A model generated the notes under the pieces. That model had not been told where the DNA came from, made no database searches, and worked only from the letters and a program-made list of their open reading frames with translations. Position numbers and translations under genes: made by a program. Source: Ricordea florida (taxonomy: Eukaryota > Cnidaria > Anthozoa > Corallimorpharia > Ricordeidae). Taken from it: a stretch of 64,000 nucleotides of DNA. The DNA is taken from NCBI GenBank assembly GCA_949710005.1, contig OX453272.1:5022173-5086172 (forward strand), read 5' to 3'. Every line of letters begins with the position of its first letter. The first letter of the stretch is position 1. Shown here one piece after another: positions 48,511 to 59,079 of this stretch.

Positions 48511-50928
48511 CTTCAACTTGGATCCTGCAAAGGTCAAATCTTTCGTCTTCTATATTTGGTGACAGCACAGTTACTGAACAGTTATATTAAAGTCTCCAAA
48601 TGAATTTAGGAACATAATATGTTATAAACTCTGTCTAATCACTGAAACTTTCTGAATGTTTATATCTAAAAACACGTCAAGGAGGAAATATATTTTTCTA
48701 ATTCTGCTATAAACACAAGGTCGAAGCATTTGAAAGCACGCATCTATGCGATGAATGAGTGGGTGTCCATCAAACTACTGTATAAGACAAATCTCAGCAA
48801 TGAGCACACGTTCACTTAAACCATTCGCATATAACGATCTCATGTTGGCATGCTGCTACTACTGGGATATACCAGGTTTGAAATCAAAGTTACACCAAAC
48901 AAAAATGACCGTATTTCTCACTGATCTCCGAATTTAGAGAATAAACGACATAAAGTTTGTACAATTGTCAGCTAGTACCGGCTTTTATTGTCGACACGGT
49001 TAACTCGCGAAAGATACGATCAAAGATACCGTTTGAAGGATACTATTCGACCCGTAACTCACCTGCTTCTCTTACTGTACAATAACTGTTCTCTACACCT
49101 TCCAAGATGAGGAAATAAATCAAATTCTGTATAATATTTTTACCAGATTGTATGCCAACACATCCTTTCACGCCACGTTGCAAATTTCTTAATACTGTCA
49201 GCGGTTAATTTAGTTTGGCACTTGCGCAACAGCCAGAAAGGGTTCTGGGAACGAGTAAACCTGCAAGGTCGATGGGAGTTAGTTATTAGTAAACATGAGG
49301 AAAAAAAAGTCTCTGATTTTGTCTCGTTTTTTTTTTTATTGTAAAAGATGTATTTTTCACAAATTTTCAAGGTTTAAAATATACCAACTCAGGAGCACAT
49401 GACCAATTTCATACATACATGCATCCACTTTATTTCAGCATGATGAAAGTTAACTTTAAAGCTAATGCTTGTGGGGTTGTGCATCTAAGGTTCTGTCCTC
49501 GTATGCTGGTACACGAGGGAATAACCATTGTATTCTCTTTGATTAGGAGACATTGTTTAGTTCTAATGTATTGTTTGGTCTTTTGTATTGGCTCTTGTGT
49601 ACCGGTACACAAGGACAGAGCCTGCATCTAAATACTATGTTTACAATAATTTACAAGTTATTTAAAACAATAGTTTACCATGATATCCTTGAGGCTTGAA
49701 TGGTGGAACTACCAAAAATATATAAAATCGTCATGACTATCATGAACAGTTGAGGCGGATGTCGCCTTCAAATGAAAGTCTCATGAATCTTACTTGATCT
49801 AGAATCTATAGTTCAACATTTAGCTTGTGTTATATCCAGGTGTTTGAACGTAATAATTGTTTTTCCAGAGAATATATTGAGTGCCCCAATGTACATAACT
49901 GCATGATAGACTGTTCTAAGAAGCAAGACTGAAAACCTTGAAACAACCCCTTCAATTTGACAATTAAATCCTAGCAACATGCAGGATGTTTGTCCCCTGA
50001 ACCTAGTTTAATATGGCTTTTATATATACCTGCACAAGTCTTCCATATCTAAGTGGTAGCCTGTCCAAACTAGCATTAGTGGAAGGGAGCAAGTGCGACT
50101 CCTATAGTGAGAACTCAGATTTGCTTTTTGCGAGTGCCAAGAAATACACCTTTCACAATTTTATTTATTTTCTGGAAAAAGATGAGTGTGTGACCTGTTA
50201 TAAACAGCCATTTCATGTCTTTAAGTGCCTGTCAACTACACAGACTGCATGCTGAATCTCATATTTTTATTAATAAATTGTAATGGGCATGTTATGATAC
50301 AACTTGTTGCAAATTTTCAAAAAATCACAGCCGCTTTGAATTTTGGGGGAATTTAAGGTGGCTCTGAACCCTACAACCCCCATAATTTTTCTTAGCAGTT
50401 GCTAACAGCTGCATGACAACATGCAATCACAACTACTAGTTTTTCTGTCATTTAATCAGCAATGCCTCAAACAAAGAATTCACCTAGCTCTATAAATATT
50501 ATTACTTGATTGCAAATGTTAATAATGATCATATTGTGCCATGGTGGTTTTCAATTGAGGGTCAATAAAGTAAAATCAGAAATTATGTTTTGGTTCCAAA
50601 ATTATGTATAGTATAACCTCTCTATGTAAATGTAATGACACCAAATACTGATGGACTTAACTCAGGACTGTAAGTTTTACCTAACTCTAGTTTTGCATTT
50701 TACAGCACTCAACAGAAAATCATTAAACCTAACAATACTAATGCCTGCAATCAAACAGGATGCAGAAGCAACTAGCCATAATGTACACCCTAATCATGCA
50801 AGCATTCTTGAAGCAGACATGAATAACAGAGACAAAAGATCATTTTTGATGTCCCCTCACCTATCCTTGGACAAAAACTCTGCCAATGGAAGAGCACCCT
50901 TCCTGAGAGTTAATGCATCACTTGGTCA

Positions 50929-50944
50929 CCCCCCCCCCCCCCCC
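50929..50944. repeat. C homopolymer (16)
   Basis: An uninterrupted run of sixteen C residues. Its length may be inexact if assembled from error-prone reads. Confidence 0.9.
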
Positions 50945-51294
50945 TGAGGGAATGCAAAACAATAACAGCTTACCTTGCACATTTGCATGCCATCATTCTT
51001 GCCGAGTGATTTCTCTTAAGAAGACCATGGAAGGCAGTCAAAAATTCATTTTTTTTCTTTTTAATATGTTAGATCTGTTTCCAACATTTTAAAACACAAG
51101 ATAATACTACATGAGACTCTAATAAATCATCTCAATCTATCTTAATTCAAGTTATATATGTAGCTGCACAGTAGGAACCCTGTTGTGAGAAACAAAGCAA
51201 TGTGCCTTAGGCAGACAAATTAATTCTAAAATGTTTTTCAGAGTTCTGACCTGATTCACATTTTCTAATTTGAGTCACATTTGCTAATTTTGCA

Positions 51295-51300
51295 TTTATT
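51295..51300 (-). terminator. Candidate poly(A) signal of the caspase gene
   Basis: AATAAA on the minus strand, about 145 bases after the caspase stop codon. Confidence 0.4.
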
Positions 51301-51443
51301 TTACCTGTGATTTGGAATGGCAAATTACTCATGTTCTTTCAAACTTCTGTTTAATGTTAATAATAACTGCTGTGAAATTATTGGTATTCTGCCACCTGTA
51401 ACATCCATAAACTACAACCTTGCTGGATATATTATTTGAAGCA

Positions 51444-54400
51444 CTAATCACTGCTTTGAGTGTTAATACCAGGCCAAAAGAACAGTTTTTTCCTTAATGT
51501 AGTTTCAGGTTGAGAAACTTGTTTAGAGCCAATTTCACCCATTTTGCTAACTCTATCATTCACCATTGTTAGCATACTGATGAGGTCTTCCTGTCCAGCA
51601 TATTCTTGAAATACTTCAACAATACAGCGGACAAAACGACTTCCCATCTCTGTGTTTCTGAATGCTGCATAGCCCCTTACAGTTGAATGAGCCACCAAAA
51701 TATCAGCATGTGCAGGGATGGTGTCCTTAAGATTAAACCTCCAATGCCTGGAACTGCTTTCATTGCTTTCTCGTGGTTGGTCATCACCTGTTGAAGGCTG
51801 AATTGGGGGAGGGTTTGGAGACTGAGGAGAATCTGCTACCACTCCAACATCTCGTTTCCTGCCCCTGCAGGCTTGAATAAAGAACAGCTTTGGTTTCCCT
51901 ATTAGATGCTGGCAACTTGAATTGCTAAACATGTCCCGGACCGTTTCAACATGCACTGTTCCACCATCACTACCATACAAAATGCCTTCCTCCCCATGAG
52001 TCATAAGCCACAACACAAAACAGTCGTAATTTTTGTGTTCTGGATCAGCAGCAGTATCATCTAATATTTTCAAAATCTGTTCTTTTGATTGATTTGTTTC
52101 TGTCTTTACCTTGAAGTCAAGTGCCTCAAACAAATCCTCAAGTTGCTCAACATCTCGCTGTGACCCTAACCGCACCTCAAGCTGCTCCTTCTTGGTGAGT
52201 TCACTTTCATATGTTTTTCCTGGCTCACTCTCAGAGCTGAATGTTTCATTGTTTATGATCAGAGCAATCCCCCTGGGTTTGGCAGTCATTTTATACACTA
52301 AATCTGACCCTGGGTGGTTACGGGCTGGAATTTTGTTCAAGTCTGTGGGTTCAACAAAACTTTCATAGTCAGATGCCTGACATTGTGGAGACCCTTGAAT
52401 GTCAGTATTTCCAAGACGAGGTGGTAACTCTTCGTGATGCTCTGAACTTGGCTTCTTGTTTGCCGTTTCTCCTTCATGTTCAACAGGTGTACCAGAGTCT
52501 ACATTGAGACACGTAAACATTAGAGGATGGCACGGTAAGAAGTTAATCTAATAAGCCCTGAGCTCAGTTCAGATTTACCTGCCTTTGCCCACTGTCACAG
52601 TAATGCTTATTGGACTTTTAATCCTGATGTTGGCTACATATACTTAAAACAAATTTCTGAACACAAATGTAACCTTTTAAAGGCTTAAACTTACTACTTT
52701 GTGAGGTCCTAATGCCTAGAATGGCATAAACAGTGTGAATTTTACTATTCCCATAGTTCACTGAAACACTTACAAACACAAACAAGTCAATGAAAAGATA
52801 TAGGGAAAATAAACCATCTGCTGGCTTAGTAATGGTCAGTAATTATAGTAAAAATGCTGAAGCCGTTGTTCATAGACTGATCCCTATTTTTGACTTTACT
52901 GACCTCCCAGACAGGACATACATAAATTTGTCGGATCAATATCAGTTTCTGGGCAACCAGGCACCTACCCCTCCCCTAAACCAACATCAACGCTGACTGT
53001 TTAACTCATTAAAACTTGTTGGATTAGGGGAGGGGTAGGTGCGCAGTTGCCCAGAAACTCATTTGTCTATATAGCAAAATGGACTGTGGTTGTTTCACCC
53101 AAGAGCCAGTTTGCTTCAATTTAAGTCATTTGCCTCAACCTTAATGGTCAATTTGCCTGAACAATTCGTCAGTTCTCCTGGAATATAATTTGTCAAAGTG
53201 TTATACCCAGGAAATACTTGCATGTGCGTTGGTTCTTTTTCATACAATTTACTATTGATGCGGTGAAGAATATTCTTTTTGTTACCAAGGATTTTGTTGT
53301 ATAAGAGGTTTGATAAAGCAAGGCTCCACTGTATCTCACCATGAAACAGTTAAAATGTTGGAACTGTCACGTACTTAAATCAAAACAGGTTTAATTCAGA
53401 GAAAGACCATGCCTGTCTAAATATGTGGATGGATAAACTTTAAACCTTAATGTTTGTCATAAGATTTCTTAGTTCTGCTGTTCCGTGTTGACTGGAGTTA
53501 AACAACTTTAAATAAGATGAATTGACTATTAAAGAAATTTATTTCTTATTTTTTATCAATGATATTGTGATTTCAAGGTCGCCTCTCCTATAAGCCTGGT
53601 GGTTTCTTAAGGTCTCCTCGCCTAACAACTACCAAAATGCTGTAATCTGTGAAATTCATTTTAATAATTTATGGCCAGTTACCAGCACAATCACAATGGT
53701 AAGGAAAGGACAAGAAGACTACTTTGACAACAGAGTGCAAGCACTATACCTTTATGCTGTGGTGGTAGCTCAATTTGCAGTCCACTAAAACTGAGAATGC
53801 TACCGATGCTATGGCCAGTAACAGGCACCTCTAGAAACAAAAAAGCTAATTTTCAATTAGTTTTTATGACTGCATAAAGACACTCTCAGTAACACAAGTA
53901 TGCCCTTGGCTCAGTCCCTAGATATCTCACTGACTAATGCCCACAGCACTAATGGTACAGTATCACCATAGTAAATCCTCTATTAAGCCACACAGTTGGC
54001 TTATTAACTTTTTTAAAGTACCTTTTGAGGATGGGTGGTTACATATTACATATTACAAATTCAAAATTATTTACGGACTAAATAAAACGAGAAATACCAA
54101 AAAAAGTAAAGTTAAAACGAAAAACTTCCATGGATAGACAAACCTTGTGAATGCAGATCTTCGTTTGCTACCGGTTGCTGTAACAGCTTGTACAAATGAG
54201 GCTGTGTTTTACTAAGAGCATTCACAAACGTTTGCATATTTTCACTGCCTGACCGGAGGATTTTTTCTAAAAGCTTTTCTGCCTTCTTCTTTCTCGTTTT
54301 CTCGCTCTTAACGTCGTCCATGTCGTCTTGATCAAATATTCCATCTTGAAACAAGTAACTCAAAACTTTTAAGGGTTCGAGATCTTTGAGAACGTCTAGG

Positions 54401-54444
54401 TAGTTTCTTTGTAGTCTAAAATGGTAAGGAATTGCCATGCTCAT
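51444..54444 (-). CDS. CARD-containing caspase, three exons
   Basis: Cysteine protease of the apoptosis or inflammation pathway, initiator type (caspase-2/-9 like layout). Coding exons (minus): 54444-54144, 53830-53750 and 52498-51444; 1437 bases, 478 residues, introns phase 1. Exon 1 encodes an N-terminal CARD of about 85 residues (DVLKDLEPLKVLSYLFQDGI, KKKAEKLLEKILRSG). The p20 domain starts near residue 200 (GIALIINNETF). The catalytic His is in LMTHGEEGILYGSDGG (about residue 295) and the Cys in FFIQACRG (about 338). An Asp-containing linker (GVVADSPQSP) precedes the p10 domain (HSTVRGYAAFRNTEMGSRFV). All catalytic residues are present. A second in-frame ATG lies two codons after the first. 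Assignment to caspase-2 or -9 would need a tree. Confidence 0.9.
52945..53058. mobile_element. Foldback MITE in caspase intron 2
   Basis: GTTTCTGGGCAACCAGGCAC followed by CTACCCCTCCCCTAA pairs with TTAGGGGAGGGGTAGGTGCG followed by CAGTTGCCCAGAAAC over about 35 bases, around a loop of about 40 bases. Confidence 0.75.
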
Positions 54445-55219
54445 ATAAATACAAAAAACGCATAACTTTCACATTCATAGTTAAGTCATTCAGTCAAGAG
54501 TATGATCACTTCCTTGGGAAATTCCCTACGATGCTTTCGGTTTGTTCGCAAACATATTTTCCTTTCCCATAAGTCTGTTCACGCGCTGTGAAGCAAAAAA
54601 TGTAGGGCCGCATTGTGTACTCACAAAACGGGAGATGATCTCTCACAGGACGTTTCGACAATTTTGCGGATAGCGATAAATTTCGCTGGTTTTTGGATCT
54701 GGAAAATACTGTGGATCTTTGGTCATTGTCTATCCTAAACTGCGTTAAGGTACCGACTCCTAACTGGCCCCAGCAACCCAAACATCCCCCACTCCTTCGG
54801 GGTCAAATTTGATACAACTTCCCTTCCCCCTTCCCCTCCCCGTCCTCTTTCCTTTTGTCCTCCCAACATTTTCCTAGCGTCTCCTCGCGCCTCAGTGTTT
54901 TTCGTTTTCCTCGCGCCACAGCTCTTGGAACGCCAGTTGCAGGCTAATTTTTGTGTCTACTGCGCTTGCGCAGAAGATACTAAAGCCATGAACATGAAAA
55001 CTGAAGAAAAAGTTTGTTAAAATCGATAATCCGTAGGTAATCAATAAATTATCGCACTTCAATTTCAACCAATCACAAGTGAAACAGAGCGATTAAATAT
55101 GTCCGAACATAAATCCATATAAACTCAAGTCATGGAACGATGTAAGTCAGTGCAGTCATTGTATGCTGTTCGTGCGTGCGGTGAAGACTTCAGAGATAGG
55201 AAAATGCCGATACTGAGCC
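54445..55219. other. Upstream region of the caspase gene, up to the virus-like block
   Basis: No coding exon is seen. A pyrimidine-rich stretch lies at about 54780-54870. Composition is ordinary until about 55200, where it turns AT-rich. Confidence 0.5.
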
Positions 55220-55303
55220 AAATCATAATTTAAAAATATATATAAATATATAAAATCATAATTTAAAAATATATAAATATATAAAATCATAATTTAAAAA
55301 TAA
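55220..55303. repeat. AT-rich direct repeats at the left edge of the virus-like block
   Basis: Two full units and a partial third unit of AAATCATAATTTAAAAATAT plus AT-rich filler, period 31-33 bases. They coincide with the change from host composition to the AT-rich, intronless block and may mark or lie near its end. A 26-codon ATG frame at 55306-55386 follows but is too short to call. Confidence 0.6.
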
Positions 55304-55599
55304 AAATGTTGAAATTCTTTAAAAAAGATTTATTCAAAGTTCTCCACCATAAAATTTATCCAAAGATTTTATCAAGATATTTTTAAAATATAAATGAATT
55401 ATTTAATTGAGAGTTAAAGAAAAGTAATGAAATATAAAATGGAAAATTTACAAGGATTATATTTAACACAATTGAAAAAAATTTCTAAAGAGTTGAAAAT
55501 TAAAGGTTATTATAGAATGAATAAAGAAGATTTAATCAAAGAGATGGAAAAATTTACAGATGAAGAGAGTATTAAGATAATCTCAAAAGTTACTATTAA

Positions 55600-57536
55600 C
55601 CCACTGAGCTCCAGACCTCAGAGCCCAGACCACCCCTTAAAATTCCAGAGGAAATGGCTGCCTCAATGAAAACACACACCACTGCCAAAATAATTGAAGA
55701 TTTCAATAACTTTTATTCAATCTACTGAAGGAAAACTTCACAAAGTTACTTCTTACATAATAAAGATTAACCTAAACAACTTCAATCCTTGACTTACGCA
55801 TTTTGCTTCCTTAAAAAAAATCTAATAGCTTGTGAACTCATTCAACATCCTGATGCAGGGTAAGTTTCTTGCAATGTGGTATCTAACTTTTCGAAAATTT
55901 TTCAGTTTTGCTTACTCTTGTTTGTACTGTTTGTTTATCAGAATCACATAAAAGGCCTTGCTTGAAATACTACATCATAAATCGGGTCATTTTTCTCTCA
56001 AAGAAGAAAGAAATCTGCAAGTTTTCTCACGCGGGCCAATTTTAAATTTGCCGCCATTGCTGACATCACAGCACGTCACAAGACGCAACTTCAAAAATTT
56101 ATTTTGCGACTCAAGAGTACTAAGAAACTCTACTTCTCACTTACATGAATAATTCCACTATCAACAAAGCAGATTCGTTAAATTTCAGTGATCATAAACA
56201 ATAAACTACCAAACAATATGAATTTAGTTGTTGTCTTCTTCCTCGCACAATGGACAACAAGCGAAGCGCGACATAAGTTACACGCACTCATAATTACACA
56301 GCCAAACGTGCCTATAACTACAAATAGTTAAATCATATCGATAAAAGCACACTTGAAATATTACATTATTTACAAATTTCCACCGTGCCATTCGGAAAAG
56401 CATGATTTATCACCGCGCATCTTGCGACACAAAGGAACACCACACTGTTCGCACGCGTAAGATGTCTCGAAGGTGCGGCCTTCACCTCGCTTTCTTCCAA
56501 CTTTGGCGCACATAGAACAAGCTTTCTTTCTGCCTTCCAGTTTGCCCAGAAAGTGCCCCTTAAGGTTTTCTTCGGTGGCAACTGTTTTTATTGCACGTTT
56601 TCCTGAGTTTGATGGCCGTTTATATCCATTGTAGAGATGTAAATATTTCCCTAGAGTCTCAAAGCGGTGCTTTGGGATAGTTTTCTTGAAGCCTTCCACT
56701 CCAATAAACTCGTCAGAATCCCAGTACATTTCAAGCTGGGGAAGTTCGTGGATACCAAAGAGAATATTGAGCCCGAGATATGCTGAAATTTCCGCTCGAG
56801 TTGTCGTGAACGTTTGATCCCCTTTCCAACGAGCATACGCAACAGTGCATCGGACGATTTCATCAATGTAAGCATCGTCGATAAAAACATTGAAGAAATC
56901 CTTGAAAGTCGCGTTGTCTCCGAGATCTCTGGTCGGGCCATGACGAATGGAAAATTGTTCAACATTAATTCCCTGCAATCTGCTGGACCACTGAAGAGCA
57001 GCTGGTTGGTTTTCTTCAGGCGTAGAGTCTTCATAGCTACTTTCATCGCTTTCTTCTTCTTCCTCGCTAGCATATAGCTCGACATCGGAATTGCTGCCCC
57101 TTTCTTGTGGCAGTAGATCAAAAAATTCTTTAATCTCTTCGTCCACATTGCGAAGCAAGTTTTGTTCTTGCCGTGTTTGACGAGCTTGCCGGATTTCGCC
57201 GATTTCTTCGATGGTAAAACCAGCGAATAATTCTTGCTCTTCATCGGATGAAACTCTGCTTTCATCAATTCTTCCAGAAGCCATGTCTAAAACGAAGATG
57301 CTTTTTGGAAAATTCGTGAAAAATCGTATACTGAACGTAAAATGGCGAGTTTGGTCTCAAATGAAAGTTTAATTTATGCACATCACGTCTCACTGCTTTC
57401 CAATTCCCAGGGGAGTGTTGTTTCCGAGCTACAGCCAATTAAAACGAGCCATTTTTGACAGGGCGCATGTGGGCGCATTGGAATTTCAGAGGGGTTTTGT
57501 TTCCGGGCGCATGAGGGCGCATCGGAAGTCAATGGG
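55600..57536. mobile_element. piggyBac-type DNA transposon, 1937 bp
   Basis: TTAA occurs directly on both sides (55596-55599 and 57537-57540). The ends CCCACTGAGCTCC and, on the opposite strand, CCCATTGACTTCC are short inverted repeats. Near the right end GGGCGCAT is repeated four times, as in subterminal binding sites. The only gene is an internally deleted transposase on the minus strand. The sharp ends, clean duplication and intact frame of the host gene suggest a fairly recent insertion. Confidence 0.9.
56370..57284 (-). CDS. piggyBac transposase derivative lacking the catalytic core, 304 aa
   Basis: Residues 1-115 are the acidic N-terminal region (EEEEESDESSYEDSTPEENQ). About 120-225 match the start of the piggyBac transposase domain (TRAEISAYLGLNILFGIHEL, IPKHRFETLGKYLHLYN). 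The sequence then passes directly to the C-terminal cysteine-rich DNA-binding domain (CSMCAKVGRKRGEGR, YACEQCGVPLC, CFSEWH). The intervening segment of roughly 250-300 residues with the three catalytic Asp residues is missing, and the frame is kept. Full-length family members have about 560-600 residues. The product could not cut DNA; it might still bind transposon ends or other transposase subunits. Confidence 0.8.
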   Translation of the reverse strand: MASGRIDESRVSSDEEQELFAGFTIEEIGEIRQARQTRQEQNLLRNVDEEIKEFFDLLPQERGSNSDVELYASEEEEESDESSYEDSTPEENQPAALQWSSRLQGINVEQFSIRHGPTRDLGDNATFKDFFNVFIDDAYIDEIVRCTVAYARWKGDQTFTTTRAEISAYLGLNILFGIHELPQLEMYWDSDEFIGVEGFKKTIPKHRFETLGKYLHLYNGYKRPSNSGKRAIKTVATEENLKGHFLGKLEGRKKACSMCAKVGRKRGEGRTFETSYACEQCGVPLCRKMRGDKSCFSEWHGGNL

Positions 57537-57840
57537 TTAATGATAAATATATTTGTATTCATGGAAAGTGTAAATATTACTGTAAAGAATGTGGCGGATC
57601 TTATATATGCGAACATAATAAAATTAAGTATCAATGTAGAGAGTGTAAAGGGTCTAATATTTGTAAACACAATAAAAATAAGTATCGTTGTAAAGAATGT
57701 GGAGGATCACAAATATGCGAACATAATAAACAAAAACAACAATGTAAAGAATGTGGAGGATCACAAATATGTGAACATGGTAAACAAAAAGCTTCTTGTA
57801 AGGAATGTCGAAAAATAAAATTGAAATTATGATTTAAAAA

Positions 57841-58350
57841 ATGTTAAAAATGTTATTTGAACAATATAATGAAAACAGAATTCTTATTTTTGAGTATTTT
57901 AATGAAAAAGAACTGGGTTTTTATGATTTTATAGAGTCAATCAATGAAGATTTGTTAAAAAAGATCTCAAAAAATCGTGGTTTTATTATTGAAGATGAAG
58001 ATTATTGTTGTTGTTTAAATTATTATGTTAAGAATGATAATATTTTTTGTGGTGAATGTATTTTAGATTTTGAAGAGGGTTTGATGTTAAATGAAGAAGA
58101 GCTTGAATTAGTAATTTTTTATTGTGGTAATGATGATGATAAGATAGAATATAATATTAATAATTTTATTATTTATTCATCTGTGATTACAATAGAAAAA
58201 GATGAACATAAGGTATTACATAAAAAGAAATTCTTTAAAGATTTACATGATGAACTAATACCTATAGCATGGAATCCGGATAGGTATATGGATTGGTTTC
58301 TTGATTTTGAGGAGTTAAGGGATTTGAAAGAACGTTGGGAGAAAAATTAA
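57841..58350 (+). CDS. Unknown 169-aa acidic protein with AWNPxR motif
   Basis: An intronless ORF eight bases after the Cys/His-repeat gene, in the same direction and possibly co-transcribed. It is rich in Glu, Asp, Ile and Tyr. A cluster CCCLNYYVKND and a later FCGECILDFEEG could bind metal. Near the C terminus, IPIAWNPDRYMDWFLDFEEL resembles the AWHPxR...WC motif seen in many unassigned proteins of large DNA viruses. That resemblance is from memory and unverified. Function is unknown. Confidence 0.7.
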   Translation: MLKMLFEQYNENRILIFEYFNEKELGFYDFIESINEDLLKKISKNRGFIIEDEDYCCCLNYYVKNDNIFCGECILDFEEGLMLNEEELELVIFYCGNDDDKIEYNINNFIIYSSVITIEKDEHKVLHKKKFFKDLHDELIPIAWNPDRYMDWFLDFEELRDLKERWEKN

Positions 58351-58411
58351 GTTATATAACCCTTACTTGAGTTATATAACAAAATACCTTAAGGACCAGC
58401 TACGATGAAAT
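58351..58411. other. Convergent intergenic gap with GTTATATAAC repeats
   Basis: The palindromic decamer GTTATATAAC occurs twice, 27 bases apart (58351-58360 and 58371-58380), followed by CCTTAAGG. It lies between the ends of convergent genes, so it may serve 3'-end formation. Confidence 0.4.
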
Positions 58412-59047
58412 TTATCTAAATCTTAAACTTAAAGTTATGTGAGAACCCTTCAGATCAAGTTTTTTCCATTCAATATCTAAGATGCTTAAATCAAAGTGGT
58501 TTATGAGACTCTCATATTTTTGAACCGGAATTGATGGATATTCCTGTGAGGGTATGTTAGCAAGTAGGTGTGATGGTGAGAGTTTTACAAGTTCTCCATA
58601 TTTAGTGTTATTCATATATGATGACTTATTATCCACTATACTACACAAAAGTCTCAATGGTTCCTTAATCTGTATATTTATGAGGTATAATTTACCCGGA
58701 TTTATAATTTCTGGCACTCCTAAACCAACTTGCAACCCTCTAGTAAGTTTAATGTTGAAGTTCTTATTTGAATATAGATAGTCAACAGTATCAGTCTCAA
58801 TTATTGTTATCTTCGCCCTATCAGTATCATTAAGAAAGATTGATTGAATATTACGCAGCGAATATGTACCAGGCTGTATTATTATGAGGGGTTGATTCTT
58901 ATCATTGAACAATATCTGTTGATCCTTGAAATTAATCAATCTTTTGGTTTTTATATTACAATCCAGGAGTTGTATCTCCCTAAGATTTTTCAGCGGAGGA
59001 TCTAAATAAATCCTAGTTTCTGAATCATACATGGTAATACTCAACAT
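58412..59047 (-). CDS. Beta-rich 211-aa protein, candidate jelly-roll (minor capsid-like)
   Basis: An intronless ORF. The sequence is mostly alternating short beta-like segments. The start reads LSITMYDSETRIYLDPPLKN followed by an LREIQLLDCNI segment, and a central IIQPGTYSLRNIQ segment has the PG-x-Y-T/S-L pattern frequent in virion jelly-roll and spike proteins. It ends in ITLSLRFR, like the last strand of a jelly roll. No signal peptide or membrane segment. A TTTAAAGAT box lies 24 bases upstream of the ATG. I do not recognise the family; the capsid idea rests on strand pattern and context only. Confidence 0.65.
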   Translation of the reverse strand: MLSITMYDSETRIYLDPPLKNLREIQLLDCNIKTKRLINFKDQQILFNDKNQPLIIIQPGTYSLRNIQSIFLNDTDRAKITIIETDTVDYLYSNKNFNIKLTRGLQVGLGVPEIINPGKLYLINIQIKEPLRLLCSIVDNKSSYMNNTKYGELVKLSPSHLLANIPSQEYPSIPVQKYESLINHFDLSILDIEWKKLDLKGSHITLSLRFR

Positions 59048-59070
59048 TTTGTTTTGATTACACCATATTC

Positions 59071-59079
59071 ATCTTTAAA
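59071..59079 (-). promoter_or_regulatory. Upstream box TTTAAAGAT of the 211-aa gene
   Basis: TTTAAAGAT on the minus strand, 24 bases before the ATG at 59047, preceded by A/T. The same box precedes five other genes of the block. Confidence 0.6.

Larger units (their letters stand above)
48511..51443. other. Spacer between RER1 and the caspase gene
   Basis: Both genes are on the minus strand, so this should hold the RER1 promoter and the caspase 3'UTR. No coding exon is visible. There is a run of 16 C at 50929-50944 and AT-rich unique-looking sequence elsewhere. Confidence 0.55.
55427..57832 (+). pseudogene. SAP/Rho-N-like plus Cys/His-repeat protein gene, split by a piggyBac element
   Basis: Two coding parts, 55427-55599 and 57541-57832, lie on either side of the piggyBac insertion. 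Counting the TTAA once, the frame continues without a stop across the junction, and the uninterrupted gene would have 155 codons including the stop. The first part has a Rho-N/SAP-like helix pair (LTQLKKISKELKIKGYYRMN followed by KEDLIKEMEKF), a fold associated with nucleic-acid binding. The second carries four full 18-residue units and two partial ones of the form CKECGGSxICEH, probably zinc-binding (C-x2-C-x5-C-x-H). Similar repeats are known from large DNA viruses and virus-like ORFs. The next gene starts eight bases after this stop. As it stands the gene is interrupted. Confidence 0.75.

Noticed and set aside
48227..48562. Plus-strand 111-codon ORF
   Set aside because: It is the opposite strand of RER1 exon 1 and adjoining repeat arms.
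54506..54781. 91-codon ORF upstream of the caspase
   Set aside because: No domain, no CARD similarity, no splice junction that would join the caspase exon in phase.
56651..57268. 205-codon ORF in the piggyBac element
   Set aside because: It is a second frame of the transposase derivative, without piggyBac similarity.
57540..57818. 92-codon ORF starting at the right TTAA
   Set aside because: It lies in another frame of the Cys/His-repeat segment; the correct frame has the regular CxxC repeats and joins with the left part.
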